A stretch of 64,000 nt of DNA from Paragorgia papillata (taxonomy: Eukaryota > Cnidaria > Anthozoa > Scleralcyonacea > Coralliidae), in the NCBI GenBank assembly GCA_035771165.1, contig JAWNZC010000413.1:930001-994000 (forward strand), written 5' to 3'. A model generated the notes under the pieces. The model was not told where the DNA came from. It made no database searches and was given only the letters and a program-made list of their open reading frames with translations. Below, in pieces: positions 22,025 to 33,095 of this stretch (positions are counted from its first letter, which is position 1; each line of letters starts with the position of its first letter). The translations under genes and the position numbers were made by a program.

Positions 22025-22734
22025 CAATCTCGTACCCAGCGCCTTCGCCGGCACGGAAACGAAGGCTCTGGGATAATCCATCGCCGGAAACCGAAAAACC
22101 GGTTGCCGATTGAAACGAGCATGCGCCGCCAGAAATAGACGTGATATCGAGATCATTCTGTGATCGAGATCTTCGCAAATGGGAGGAACTGATGTTTTAT
22201 GGGTTGCACTGGATAAGTCATTAAAGAAACTAAACGGAGAATGTCTACATATTAAAGATAAGCTGTTTTAGTATCAACCAACTAGTGATCTATTACAAAT
22301 TCGACATTCTGATTGGCTAAGCTACTAGTGGTCTATTGGTGATAGACCACTAGTAGGTTATCCAATGACAAACCTTCGTATGGCTGGAATACTCCTATTC
22401 TGACCAATCAGAAGCCACGACATATTCACGCTGCTAGCAAAACCTGGAAACTAGGCCAAACATGGCGCCCGCTAAAGTTTATATACGAGTGATGAAATCA
22501 CGAAAACATTTGCCCAAAAGTAATGGAAAATTGTTCAGTTTGACATTTTCGAATAAGAAAACGAATTCCCTTTGCGTATGGAGTGTATCTACACCAAATT
22601 TGAAGCAAAATAATTACAATCTCGTTTTTTGAGAGCGATTGTTTATCATGTGCCATTGAACTACTCTACATTTTGAATGGGGAGACTTCTGCAAACGAAA
22701 AGGTAAAACTATCTGAAAATTTGGAACAATGTTT

Positions 22735-23000
22735 GGTAAGACTTATCATAGTCCCTAGAATTATATTGTCTGGAGACGCGGCGAACATCAAAGCGTTTAA
22801 TAATGAGCTACAATTTAGGTTGAGGGTGGCAAATAAGGTGCACAATCTTTTGTTTTACGTTCATTAATATTTATAAAGCAACGCTGCTATAGGTTGATTG
22901 CTTCATTATACCAAAAATTCAGCAAGCGTTAAGGTGAAATAAGGTGCACCAACCTGAACAAAAACCTAGAACAAAGACTTTGGCCGCGTTTCCAGACAAT
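22735..23000. repeat. Dispersed repeat family A, copy 3 (inverted relative to copies 1-2)
   Basis: Contains GATTGCTTCATTATACC, the complement of the block shared by 4188-4445 and 7310-7535, with neighbouring similarity on both sides. It sits inside the 22025-23539 element, so it either inserted after that element or was carried by it. Confidence 0.55.
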
Positions 23001-23054
23001 TTATTTCTAGGGACTATGGACTTATTTATGTTAAAGAAAAGTTGTTTATGGTTG

Positions 23055-23165
23055 ATACTAAAACACTTAGACAACGAGACCGAGTTTTCTACGAGCAGAT
23101 AGTCAACTCGGCTTCGCCTCGTTGACTATCAGCTCATAGAAAACTCGGTCTCGTTGTCTAATTGT
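23055..23165. repeat. Foldback palindrome with CTCGGCTTCGCCTCG tip
   Basis: The arms AGACAACGAGACCGAGTTTT and AAAACTCGGTCTCGTTGTCT form a long stem. The tip CTCGGCTTCGCCTCG resembles tips of other foldbacks in this window (37395-37500, 41028-41174, 48000-48137). No coding content. Confidence 0.75.
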
Positions 23166-24221
23166 TAAATAGACATAAATTAATTTTGATATAGTATGCT
23201 TTAATAAATTAATAGCTTGCAATTTTGTGGAGCTGTCAATTAAGTAATTTTACTTGGCTTGCCGACACGCGTGACATCAGACTTGTATATAATATTTTGT
23301 GAATAGATAAGAATGATACAGCTTCTGAGTTTCTCGTATAGTTTTGCTTAGTATACGTTTATTGTCAGAGTTTTGTTAGTTACGATTTACACGAATTGCG
23401 ATTGTTTTATGACATGACAATAAACAGTATTTAGAGTTGATTTAAGTTAGTCGTCAGTTAGCCAATCAAAACACTTCCTGATATGGATTATCACAGAGTC
23501 TTTGTTTACGTGCTGACGAAGGCTCTGGGTACGAGATTGAGCAGACTCGGGTGATTCTCATTTGAAAAACAATATTTAAAACCCCCGAATTACTGGATTG
23601 GGGTGCTGAGGCCCAGGGAACCCTTAGGGAACAACAGAACATTGGGTTGGTATCGACCGTTTACGAGACGAAAATAAGCTGGACCGAAAACGTTGTCTTA
23701 CCGTTGTTATTGTTGTTCAGGATTCCCACGGTCTTTGAAAATCCTGGAAAGTCTTTTAAACTCAATAGAGGTTGTTGAAAGTGCTGAAACTTTCCCTCCT
23801 GTTGTTTTACCGTTAATTTAACCATATTTCAAACAAAGTGTGTTGCACTGTTACTTGCTGGCGATAGTTTAAAGGTGATGTCCAGTCCGTTCTGCGTATG
23901 ATCCGCTATCTTTGTTATGAGGGCCCTCAAAACATGACATTCGTGGATAATTCCATGAAGTACTCAGCTCAGTGTAAACCGTTAGAAGCAACATGGCAGA
24001 AAATTAAGCAATTCAATGAGGATATCTCTTCGGATTTCTATTCGTCTGAAAATGTTTTGTTTTCGATGCAAGTAATGAAGAGAAAACAAGAAAAGCTTTC
24101 AATCTTGAATAAGGTATCAGTGTATTTTTTTGCAAATGAAGATGTAAACATTTGTTTCGTACATGCGCAGAACGGACTGCACAGCACCTTTAACTATTGA
24201 TCGAAGTACGTTTACGTGACA

Positions 24222-24561
24222 GTTAATAAAGTGCCTATATATCATGGTTGGGGATTTTACATATTTGGATATTTGGAACCTTCTGAGAAGATTTGTAATA
24301 CATCTTCCTTTTCTGAAATTTCATCTTCATGGACGTTTTCGCTGTTAAAGTTGACGGAAGTGACGTATACGCAGGAATTTGTGTATATATAAAAAAAACA
24401 CTTTACAGATTCCTGCGTAGACGTCACTTCCGATAACTTTCACAGTGAAAAAATGCATGAAGATGAAACTTTAGAAAAGGAAAATATATTATAAATCTTC
24501 TCAGATGGTTCCAAATATCCTAAATATGTAAAATTCCCAATCATGATATAGGCACTTTTAA
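24222..24561. mobile_element. TTAA MITE (AAGTGCCTATA family)
   Basis: TTAA stands at 24222-24225 and 24558-24561. The termini AAAGTGCCTATATATCATG and CATGATATAGGCACTTTT are inverted. Complementarity continues (TTCATCTTCATG and CATGAAGATGAA) to a central loop near 24395. A truncated relative lies at 44172-44430. No gene. Confidence 0.75.
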
Positions 24562-24681
24562 GCCTAATTTACAGCATAATAAAACAAACTTTGTAGTTTT
24601 TGCATATCTTTATCCTTTGAATTTTTTAATAGGTCCTTTAAAAAACATAAAAAAAATAAAATAATAATAATAATAATAGAT

Positions 24682-24819
24682 TATTAACCGAGAACGAGGT
24701 CTGTGCGGGAAAATATCAGACCGACGTCTTGACAGTACGGACCGGGCCGCAGGCGAGGTTCGTACAAAAAAGACCGAGGTCTGATATTTTCCCGTACAGA
24801 CCGAGTAAACGAGGTTAAT
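24682..24819. repeat. Foldback palindrome preceded by (AAT)n
   Basis: The stem ATTAACCGAG / GAGGTTAAT is imperfect, while GGGAAAATATCAGACC and GGTCTGATATTTTCCC pair well. The loop region carries GGCCGCAGGC. An (AAT)n run of about 20 bp precedes it (24659-24678). Confidence 0.65.
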
Positions 24820-25278
24820 AAAGCGTTTATTATATGGCTATTTCAAGTTTTTCGATAATTATTGTATCAAACTTAGTGTGAAAACCTTAGAAATTCACGC
24901 AAGCAAAATCAACATCCGGGACAACGGTCCGGATACGGAAAAAGACGGACCGTGGTCCGGATACGCATTTTTACGGACCGTGCGTTGACCAATCAGAACT
25001 CAGGATATTACAAAGCCATATAATAATAATGTAATCACTTCCTATGAACCTCTATCAATAGCTACTGCCAAGTTTAAAATACATAATAGTTTGTTAGCCT
25101 ATACTAAAAAACTATCTCATCATCATTTACATGATTTAAAGTAGTAGATCAGATCAATAACAAAATTTTAACCCACTGGTCTCCAAATATAGTTAGCCAT
25201 TATTACATTTGAAATCGAGCACCAACTAAGCAATAATTTTAAGGTATCTTTCTCAATGTTCAATCTTCTCAAGTCCTT

Positions 25279-26831
25279 CTACACGCTGTGACGGATGCAG
25301 CCTAACGCACCAAAACATAATACCACTAGACTAACATTCCATTCACGAGATCTTAAGAAGTCACATAGCCGCTGATAATGGCGCATTTTAGAATCATACG
25401 CTACTTCAAAGTACAGATCGAAACACACGGTTACTTCAACGATCACAATCTCACGAGCGCCTGCATTCACAATTGTCCTTGGACATTAGTCCTTCACGAA
25501 GCTCGGGTAAGATCGATTCAAACAACTTGTTGGTAAATAGTCGGAGTCGCCGGTTGCCGGCAGAAATTTCACCAAACAGTTTATTTACAATACGATCATG
25601 GCGTCTGTTATAAAAATTTCGGAACTCGTGACAACCATTGAAGAGGTGAGCAGTACTCTCTGTATGACGACGGCAGAAGGGGCATGTTGGATCGTTAGTT
25701 CTATTCCAGATATGTGTTGTAAACTTTGTCGGGAACAAACTGAGTCTCGCCTTCACAGTGAATTTTACAAGATCATCACTGGTCGACCAATTATACCAAA
25801 CTGAATGCGATGCTTTCACTACGATGTTACCCATTCCAAGGAAAGGTCTCTGCAGACTCAACTGCTTTGCTCTCACAACATCACGTTTAACTGTAAGGTT
25901 GAAGAGAAACTTTTGCAGCAAACTTGTTTCATCAACAAACTCTTCTCCAACCATTACTTTCGCCTTCCCATCACGATACACAACATTTACATCTAGTTTC
26001 CTTGTGTATCTTAACATGTCAAGTAAATGTGTTAGTACTGTTCAGATATACATCCCTCTTTAGTCCATAGCCAAGAAAGTTTATAGCATCATCAGTTGGT
26101 TCAACACCTCAGCAATATTTCGAAACTGTTCAACTTCATGATTAAGCATTTTAATAAGAAACGCAACCTCGTTGTTCTATAGACATCTGAGACACGCTTA
26201 ATACCAATGCCACCATATTAACGCGGGAGGAAGATAACGAGCTGCGTCGTTGATTTGTACAGTCCATACAGATCTTGTACTGTAATTACTGGTTTTCTAT
26301 CACTTTTTCCCTTGTACCAATTATTACCCGATCTTCTCGAATACAATACTGCACACTTGCTTGGTTTCACTTCTAATCCCACTTGATTCATTACACTTTC
26401 ACTGGAGTCAAACTTATGTTGGATGACTAACGCTTCATATTGCACAACCGCTATATTATCAGCAAACGCTTGCACAAGTAATGGATTTACCCTCTGCTCA
26501 TTAGCGATGTTCTAATCAACCAATGCAGTTCCAATCATTGGTCTACAATCCTATCAATGACAAGGATGAAAAGTAGAGCGCTCAAAGGGTCCCCTGTCTT
26601 CGTTCCTCTGATGATGTAAAACAGTTTACTTAGATGGTAACCGGATAGTACTGAAAAGGACGAGTACTTATACATATCTTCGATCAGACAGCAATACATC
26701 AATGGTATGTCAAATAACTGCAGCGTCTCAAAAATAAAATCATGATCCACGCTACCAATAATAACATGGCGCTTTCCAACGTAATAAATCTTTCCACCAG
26801 CAATCGCAGTTTTAAAAGTATCTGAGTGCAC
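25279..26831 (-). pseudogene. R2/NeSL-type non-LTR retrotransposon, 3' part, decayed
   Basis: Read on the - strand from 26831 downward: RT motif B (RGTKTGDPLSALLFILVIDR, about 26590), a motif C relic FADN where FADD is expected (near 26465), thumb text (NQVGLEVKPSKCAVLY), a CCHC finger C-x2-C-x8-H-x4-C (CPFCRRHTESTAHLFNGC, about 25670) followed by RRHDRIVNKL, and finally VIVEVTVCFD and KMRHYQRLCDFLR. The order RT, CCHC, then a restriction-like endonuclease is that of the R2/NeSL/HERO group. The catalytic YADD and the endonuclease PD motif are lost, and several frames are broken. It ends where a + strand LINE fragment begins (about 26820). Confidence 0.8.
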
Positions 26832-26853
26832 CCCGTTAGCACAAAGTGACTAC

Positions 26854-27514
26854 CAACCTCGTACACAGGGTCTTACCTCCGCTCCCCCTCCCCCCTCGCT
26901 GCGGAAAGACGCTGGTCACGTGCTTCCAAGTGCCACCTGATCAAATTTCATACACAGGGAGGGTCCCAGCAGGGTTCATTTTTGTCACCTGAAACCACTC
27001 GAAGTTTTACACAAACTGTCGAAAGACGAAAGTGTTTAGCCATGTTTTACAGCAGCCTTCATTTCGCTGTCGTCAACAGCGGCTATTCAAACATCAACCT
27101 CAAACCTAAACAAGTCTCGAGGCAGTTTACTTTGGCAAAGATGTTGTGGCCGTGCTACCAACGGGATATGGAAAGTCTCTAATATACCATCTTCTTCCGT
27201 CGCTCTTTTACGACAAAATCAACTGCAGTCAGGACAGTGAACGACCGACCGAGACGTCTCCCCTTCATCCTGTAATCATCGTAGTGTCTCCGTTAAATGC
27301 GCTCATCAAAGATCAAATAAGAAAGAGTAGTCAAGGAAATATCAAAGCGACTGCTGGGTCAAATTTGAGTCAAATTTCAAACTAAACAACCCCTCCCCAC
27401 AGTGAAATAATTGTTACTGCCCATATTTTGGGAAGCACGTGACCAGCGTGTACCAGGGTCTTTCCGCAGCGAGGGGGAGGGGGGAGCGGAGGTAAGACCC
27501 TGGGTACGAGGTTG
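26854..27514. mobile_element. 9-bp-TSD element carrying a RecQ helicase fragment (Pack-MULE-like)
   Basis: The ends CAACCTCGTACACAGGG and CCCTGGGTACGAGGTTG are inverted with one mismatch; the inverted region extends about 80 bp inward with small indels. The flanking duplication AGTGACTAC (26845-26853 and 27515-27523) is perfect, and the LINE reading frame continues across it. The 661-bp element has no transposase but contains a RecQ-family helicase fragment between its termini. Confidence 0.88.
27040..27385 (+). pseudogene. RecQ-like DNA helicase fragment (motifs 0, I and Ia) captured in a transposon
   Basis: GYSNINLKPKQ is a RecQ motif 0-like start. After one frameshift (about 27120-27145) the frame gives FGKDVVAVLPTGYGKSLIYH, the Walker A motif in the form shared by RecQ helicases, and then PVIIVVSPLNALIKDQIRK, motif Ia. 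The DEAH box and all later motifs are absent; the similarity ends near 27360, just before the right terminus. RecQ helicases unwind DNA 3'-5' in recombination and repair, but this fragment of about 110 residues cannot do so. The parent gene is not in this window. Confidence 0.8.
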
Positions 27515-28127
27515 AGTGACTACAAGAACGTCAGACACGACAAGATTGCTGCAATTATCCACAGGGATCTCTGCCAAAAGTATGGTTTTCCATTTGCGGA
27601 AAAAAGTTATGAGCACTACGTGGGTAAAGAGAGCAGAGTTCTTGAGAATGAGGAGGTCAAGATATTATGGGACTTTACAATCCAGACAGAGACGATTGGA
27701 ACATAATAAGCCAGATCTTGTAATTTTGGAAAAGAAGAGGAGGACCTGTTATATTGTTTATGTTGCATGCCCGTTTGACACAAGGATTGAAGACAGTGAA
27801 AGAACAAAGATCAACAAATATACAGATCTGAGATACGAGCTTCCAAAATGCTGGCAAGGAGAGGTAGACAAGGTGATAATTATACCGATCATCATTGGTG
27901 CTTCAGGAACAGCAACAAAAAATGTGAAAGGTAACTGTCTAAGTTGGAGATCAACACCACAGTAGAAACCCTACAAAAAACTGGACTCTTGGGAACTGCT
28001 AGAATACTACGAAAAGTATTGGACATGTAGGAAAGGACGTCTTGTCGTCAATAACTGCGGGATGCAGGTAGATGGCAGGTTGTACCAGCATAAGCTGTGT
28101 AAAGAGAAATAATAATAATAATAATAG

Positions 28128-28590
28128 CTTTAACCAAACTCGCTAAGTATTACACTACAATAATAACAACAGATCACAATACATTACAAACAGAAAAAGA
28201 TGAGTTTGATAAGGGGCTAGCCGAATCGACACGAGGTCCCAACTAGGCAAACCCCGTACATAAATTAATAAATTCAAGACGATACACATAATGGTCCGCT
28301 ACATACTACTATAGAGAGTGCGCCATTATCCGTACCTGACGCTGAAATCAGCCCCTGCCCCCGAAATCAATGTTAATACGATTTAGTTTAAAACAGACGG
28401 GTAATTGAAAGTATTCAAAGGGCTGATCCCGACGTCAAGCACTGAAAACGACGCTTCCTGCATCTTGCCTAAAAATCTCAATAGTCCTACAATTAGGACA
28501 TACTGTCCTCCACGTGCTTACTCTGTCTCATATAATTGAGTTTGAAAGGAATCCTGCTTGTTTATAACGGTGTAATTTCTTTTTGTTTAG
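28128..28590. other. Intron remainder before LIS1 exon at 28591
   Basis: No inverted termini or coding similarity noticed. It ends with a clear pyrimidine-rich acceptor (TTTTTGTTTAG). Confidence 0.5.
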
Positions 28591-28722
28591 ACTGTAAGGG
28601 TGTGGTCTGTGGCAACTAAAGAGTGTAAATGTGAACTACGGGAGCACGAGCATGTTGTCGAAGACGTGGCGTGGGCACCAGATACTGCCTGTCCGCATAT
28701 CAACGAAGCTGCCGTTACGGAG
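28591..28722 (+). CDS. PAFAH1B1: LIS1 exon: end of blade 4 and blade 5
   Basis: Encodes [20 protein letters not shown], then [20 protein letters not shown] and AVTE. The first part closes blade 4 (VRVW) and [13 protein letters not shown] is blade 5; the following insert before the next exon corresponds to the variable loop of LIS1 blade 5. The acceptor is at 28589-28590 and the donor GTAAGG at 28723. It exits in phase 0. Confidence 0.95.
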
Positions 28723-29299
28723 GTAAGGGGCGGACTATTAGAAAAAGGATGGGGGTTGGGAGGGGAGGGGCCAAAAAAAATCCGTGTAAGGTGAAAAGTA
28801 CGAAAGAAAATTGTGCAGTGCCTTCTCCTGGCGAAAACTGCAAACCAAACGCTTTTTCCTTCCAAATTTTCTACCCATTTATAGCAAAGCAAGACTGTAA
28901 TAGACCTTTTGCGCAAAAATGTTGGATGGTGTATAAACACACTGTTGATTAAAAACACTGTTGATTAAAAACACTGTGGATTAAACACGCTGTTGATGAA
29001 CTTTTTCATGCGTATTGTTCTTGTGAAACAACTTTATCTCTTTACTCTGTCTAACGCGAGGAGGGGGGAGGTGCCCCGGACCCTTAGGAGTGCAGACCCA
29101 CAACAAGTTTGACTAATGTACGTAAACATTAATATAAACGTTATTTAAACGTTGATTTTCCATCTTTAAATGATATGATAAGATAACCACCAAATGACTT
29201 CTTGGTACTGTAACTTGCAATAAACAATTTCAAAGAAAATGTTACTCAGTTCTTGATATAGCACATACTGAGTGCTCTACAGTACTGTACGTAATATTT
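28723..29299. other. Intron segment, no recognised feature
   Basis: A CACTGTTGATTAAAAA direct duplication lies at about 28940-28975. Otherwise no inverted termini or coding similarity were noted. Confidence 0.45.
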
Positions 29300-29535
29300 A
29301 TAAACGAGTGGGAGTGTTTTACCAGGGGTTACAAACACGAGAGGACAATGAAAATCACGAGGCCGTTAACCGAGTAATTTTCATTGTTCTCGCGTTTTTG
29401 TAAAACATGAGAGAATAATGAAGATCACGAGGCTGCAGGCCGAGTGACTTTTATTGTTTTCGAATATCTTACAAACACGAGAGAACATTGAAATTACGAG
29501 GTAATAGTCCCAGTGATTTTTGTTGTTCTCGAGTG
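29300..29535. repeat. Cluster of three related foldback units
   Basis: Three successive units each begin with an ACACGAGAGRACAATGAAA-like word and return with its complement (ATTTTCATTGTTCTCG, TTTTATTGTTTTCGA, TTTTTGTTGTTCTCGAG). Unit spacing is about 70-80 bp. The tips carry GAGGCCGTTAACCGAG and GAGGCTGCAGGCCGAG. Tandem array of a small foldback; non-coding. Confidence 0.7.
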
Positions 29536-29639
29536 TAATCCTTGGTGGAACACGATACACGAGTTTATGAAATAGCTTCTCAATCGTCAATTATAGTAGA
29601 ATTTCGGGCCCTGGTGATATTGGTTCATATTATATTAGA

Positions 29640-29960
29640 CAATGATGTACACGGATGGCGTGTGCTGTTAGGGCGCTGCCTCTCACCAATAGTTAAGCCA
29701 GGTTAGACGGGGTTAGTTCTTGGATGGGTGACTGTCTGGGAACAACCCCGTTCTCGAGCTTGGGACTCATGTGAGTAGAGTTTAGTTGGTCTCTCCTGTG
29801 CTCCGAGAGTTTTTCACCGGGTTCTCCGGTTTTCCTCCCTCCGTAAAATCAACACCTAGGGCTTAGCTGGGATCTGTGGTCTGAACTGTGTCGTATGGCG
29901 GCTGCTTAAAGCGCCTTTGATATGCCTCGACACGGCCACATTGAAAGATCCTTAGGAGTA
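29640..29960 (+). repeat. 5S rRNA-derived SINE (SINE3-like)
   Basis: GGTTAGTTCTTGGATGGGTG followed by ACTGTCTGGGAA matches the internal C-box region of 5S rRNA (GGTTAGTACTTGGATGGG...CTGGGAA), preceded by GTTAAGCC as in 5S. It is followed by an unrelated body (CACCGGGTTCTCCGGTTTTC). A 5S-like head with a foreign body is the structure of SINE3-type elements. The 5' A-box part is too diverged for a functional 5S gene. Confidence 0.65.
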
Positions 29961-30322
29961 ATTTGATTGTAAAGATACACGTTTGATGTATTCTAATTGA
30001 AGACATTTCCTTTACATTAGTACCCAATGGTCTCATGTTGAATTTATAATTAAGAAATGTGGTAATAAATGGTCCTTTGTTTGTGCCGATCTGATATTAA
30101 TTATGAATTCAGTTTGTGTGACCTTTGCCGGGTTTCAAAACTCATGCACGTGACCAAATATTTTTCTTTGGTTGGCTAGTTAACTCGTGAATATTAATGA
30201 GTTTGAGAAAGTACTTCACGTTTGATTTCATTACTACTTTAGCGCCGTGTGTAGTTCATTCACACGTGCATTCGCAAGTTCATTCGGAACTTGGGAACTA
30301 TGCGGTTGTCAACAAGGTTGCC

Positions 30323-30542
30323 AATTGACGGTACCGAAAAAGATGGCGGCGGTAAATTTAACCACAATGCTTTGCGACTTCAAATCAACTAAAATAACGA
30401 CTAAACATTGTTTATCATGCTAACCAAAGTTGTTCGTTTTAAATCCATATCTTCCAATAATTCTGCAAGAAACAACATTTACTGCACGAAAAGGATTGAG
30501 GTTAAATGTACAAGTCGCCATCTTTTTCGGTACGGTCAATTA
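30323..30542. repeat. MITE with GTACCGAAAAAGATGGCG termini
   Basis: The left end AATTGACGGTACCGAAAAAG and the inverted right end CTTTTTCGGTACGGTCAATT differ by one base. The interior of about 170 bp has no gene. Most of the intron around it (29961-31018) shows nothing else recognisable. Confidence 0.7.
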
Positions 30543-31022
30543 TTTAATCACAATGAGTTTTGATTCAATGCTCGCAATTTCATTGGATAATTGACAACCA
30601 TTGTTTAATATACAATGTAATTGCCAATTTACAAACGAACGTCGCAACTTCCCAACGAACCTCGCAACACATCGCGGAGTACTATCAACTGTAAAAAATT
30701 CATGGAAAGGATTACACACTAAAAAATAATCCTGCACGAGCAATGAACTGGAAAAATTAGTTCACGCTCAAAAATTTCCATCATTTCCTCTGATGGTCCA
30801 ACCACAAATTTACCCTTGAATTGCCCCGGGTGAAGCCCTCTGGTTTTACTTAAACAAATCGCAACTATTATTCGTTTGTGTTTATCGCAAAATCAAATAC
30901 AACATTGTATTATAAAAATTGAGAACTTTCTAACGATATCTATTTTATTTTTGTGAAATAAATTCTTGCGAATTGAGAGCGCTTTACCGATATGACCCTG
31001 TAAACTTTGAAGAGGACCTTAA

Positions 31023-31720
31023 GGTTACATTAGATAATGAGGGTATGTTTTGGGAGATTGATTAGTGCGCGACGAATTTTAGCGGTTTTTATCCCAAATT
31101 TCCAGTCAAAAAAGACAAATAATTGCTGATCGTGAAAATATAAATTTGATGAGTATTCATTTGAAACTTTTCCTATTTTTAACGAGTTAACGAAAACACA
31201 CACACTCCAGATAAATTCAAAAAATAAATTTGCGGTTTAACTAAAAAAAATTCCTGCATACCATATTTTCAATCTTCAATAGTAATCGCACAAAACCGTG
31301 TGCGCTTGTTTTTATAATTTTTAGTGGTTATTTAGATATTCGGCATTCTTTTCAGAAACGACAAAGAGACCAAAATTAACTTTTAAGGAGAAACTATTGA
31401 AAAATCCTATGGCGACCGACTAACACAGAATCACAGAATAGTCCATAAGAAAACTAATACTGTAACAAAATTTGATTTAAAAAAAAACTGATTTAAAAAA
31501 AATCAGTTTTGTGCGCCAATTCCGTGGGAAAATCGATGGTGGACAATTCGTTATAGACGAAGGAAGTTTAAAATAAATTCTAACTAAATTTAAATTTTCA
31601 TAATCAGCAACCATTTGGCTTTCTCGACTGAAAATTTGAGATACATAGCCCTAAAATTTGGTGCGCAATGGCCAATTTCCCAAAACAATGAAAAATATGC
31701 TTTCATCATCTAATGTAACC
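31023..31720. mobile_element. TTAA MITE (GGTTACATTAGAT termini)
   Basis: TTAA at 31019-31022 and 31721-31724 flanks 698 bp with termini GGTTACATTAGATAATGA and TCATCTAATGTAACC; the inverted region continues about 100 bp with mismatches (TTTTGGGA and TCCCAAAA). No open frame. The GG start next to TTAA is shared with the autonomous element at 38272-44148, but the rest of the terminus differs. Confidence 0.78.
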
Positions 31721-32237
31721 TTAAGGGGTCTCTCATTATTGATGACAGATAGTGGCACCGAAGAGAAATGTTTTCTTAGCTGGATATTTTGATGACCCTG
31801 CCTCTATGGCACAATGGCCAATCCAAGCATGCATTTTACCGAATTGATAGTGTCCCTCCTTTTTTATGGATAGTCTTGTCGTCATCTAGTTAGCGGTTAC
31901 TGTTACGAAAGAGTTCAAAATGTGCTGGCCAAAACGTTTGCCATCCCAAGTCTACAATCAGTGTCAAACGTCTTGGAACACCTGCAATATTGGTCATTTT
32001 TCCGGTTTCCCCTGTTCAATGTTGGATACCATGTTTACATTAAATGTCACCAAAAATATTAACCTATTTCATTAGACAAAATTGTAAAGGGGGGGGGGGG
32101 TAAATTGCGTGCATATTGAAAAACAAACGATGTTGAACGACTATGTTTAGAAAAACTCAAGTGTCCCAACGACTTTTGACATGGATTGTGCCTCTCTTGA
32201 ATAATGTTTACTAATTCAACATTTTGATTATTTGTAG

Positions 32238-32342
32238 GGTGGGAAAAAAAGTGCAAGTCCTGGGCCATTTCTGGCCACAGCATCTCGTGATAAATCGATC
32301 AAATTATGGGATATAAGTGGTGGGATTTGTCTGCTGACGTTG
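32238..32342 (+). CDS. PAFAH1B1: LIS1 exon: blade 5-6
   Basis: Encodes [20 protein letters not shown], then [15 protein letters not shown]. The first residues complete the LIS1-specific insertion, and [15 protein letters not shown] closes blade 5 and leads to blade 6. The acceptor is TTTGTAG at 32231-32237 and the donor GTAAGT at 32343. It is in phase 0 at both ends. Confidence 0.95.
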
Positions 32343-33001
32343 GTAAGTTTCTGTCAGCTTTCTGTACTGTTTTGTTTCTTTTCCTGAAAAGGTTTGCGCC
32401 CTACCTACCCTCCATCCTCGTTCCCAGGGCCTCTTCGTTAAACTAGTTTCCAGACGTCTCTTTTTCAACGTCGGGCGGGGCCTGAATTATGAGAGGCCTG
32501 GTCGAAAATGGTTTTAGCCACAAAACTGTACCCAAATTTGACACCAAGCAGTTTCGCCCAGCGTAACACCCCCCCTCTCCCCTTCTAGCACCTGCTAAAG
32601 TTATAGTACAATCGCAACTTTGACGGTCCCAGTACTATCGCGCATATTTTGTTAGTGGGATTCCAATGTCAAGGGGCTCTGAGAACGGGAAGGTATTTTC
32701 CGCTAGTTCCGTCTCAGTAAAGACCTACTTAATATGAACGAGTTTTCTGATTGGCTATAAGTAAGCAATCACATTGTCGATTATCAATTCGTTGCCATGC
32801 TCCTTACTGATTAGGGTTATGGGAAGGTGTTGGATTAGGTTATCTAAACCAATTAAAAGCCTTCTTAGTAAAGGAAGTTGATGTCCCTTCTGTCTCAGTT
32901 TCTTATTCTGTGACGTAATTAGATAAAAATTTAATTTTGGGACTTTCCAACCTCCTTCGCAAGCAACTCTGTGGGCTCTTATAGTGAAGAGGTGAGAAAA
33001 A

Positions 33002-33095
33002 CGTGGGTGGAGTGGGCAAACTTGGGTGGAGTGGGCAAACATGGGTGTAGTGGGCAAACATGGGTGGAGTGAGCAATCTTGGGTGGAGTGGGCAA
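33002..33095. repeat. Minisatellite, about 21-bp unit, four to five copies
   Basis: Successive copies of a TGGGTGGAGTGGGCAAAC-type unit with point changes. The proline/histidine-rich frames it yields on the - strand are products of the repeat and not genes. Confidence 0.85.

Larger units (their letters stand above)
22025..23539. mobile_element. 9-bp-TSD element (CAATCTCGTACCCAG termini), 1515 bp
   Basis: The termini CAATCTCGTACCCAG and CTGGGTACGAGATTG are exact inverted complements, and the flanks are perfect 9-bp duplications AGCAGACTC at 22016-22024 and 23540-23548. A 9-bp duplication is characteristic of Mutator-like elements. The termini match two other elements in this window (26854-27514 and 52081-53763). 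The interior has no transposase and contains family A copy 3 and a foldback at about 23055-23165. Confidence 0.88.
26820..28127 (+). pseudogene. LINE 3' end with restriction-like endonuclease domain, interrupted at 26853/27515
   Basis: After removing the element at 26854-27514 and one 9-bp copy, the + strand reads TPLAQSDYKNVRHDKIAAII, ENEEVKILWDFTIQTE, HNKPDLVILEKKRRTCYIV, CPFDTRIEDSERTKINKYTD and VDKVIIIPIIIGASGT, then TGLLGTARILRKVLDM. This matches the C-terminal restriction-like endonuclease region of R2/NeSL-type LINEs. The expected Asp after the PD motif is Tyr (IVYVA), so it is probably inactive; two frame changes are also present. It ends with an (AAT)n tail at 28111-28127, a typical LINE 3' tail. 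Confidence 0.8.

Noticed and set aside
28600..28794. LIS1 exon continuing beyond 28722
   Set aside because: The frame stays open past the GTAAGG donor, but the encoded text loses LIS1 similarity there and the next exon joins in phase.
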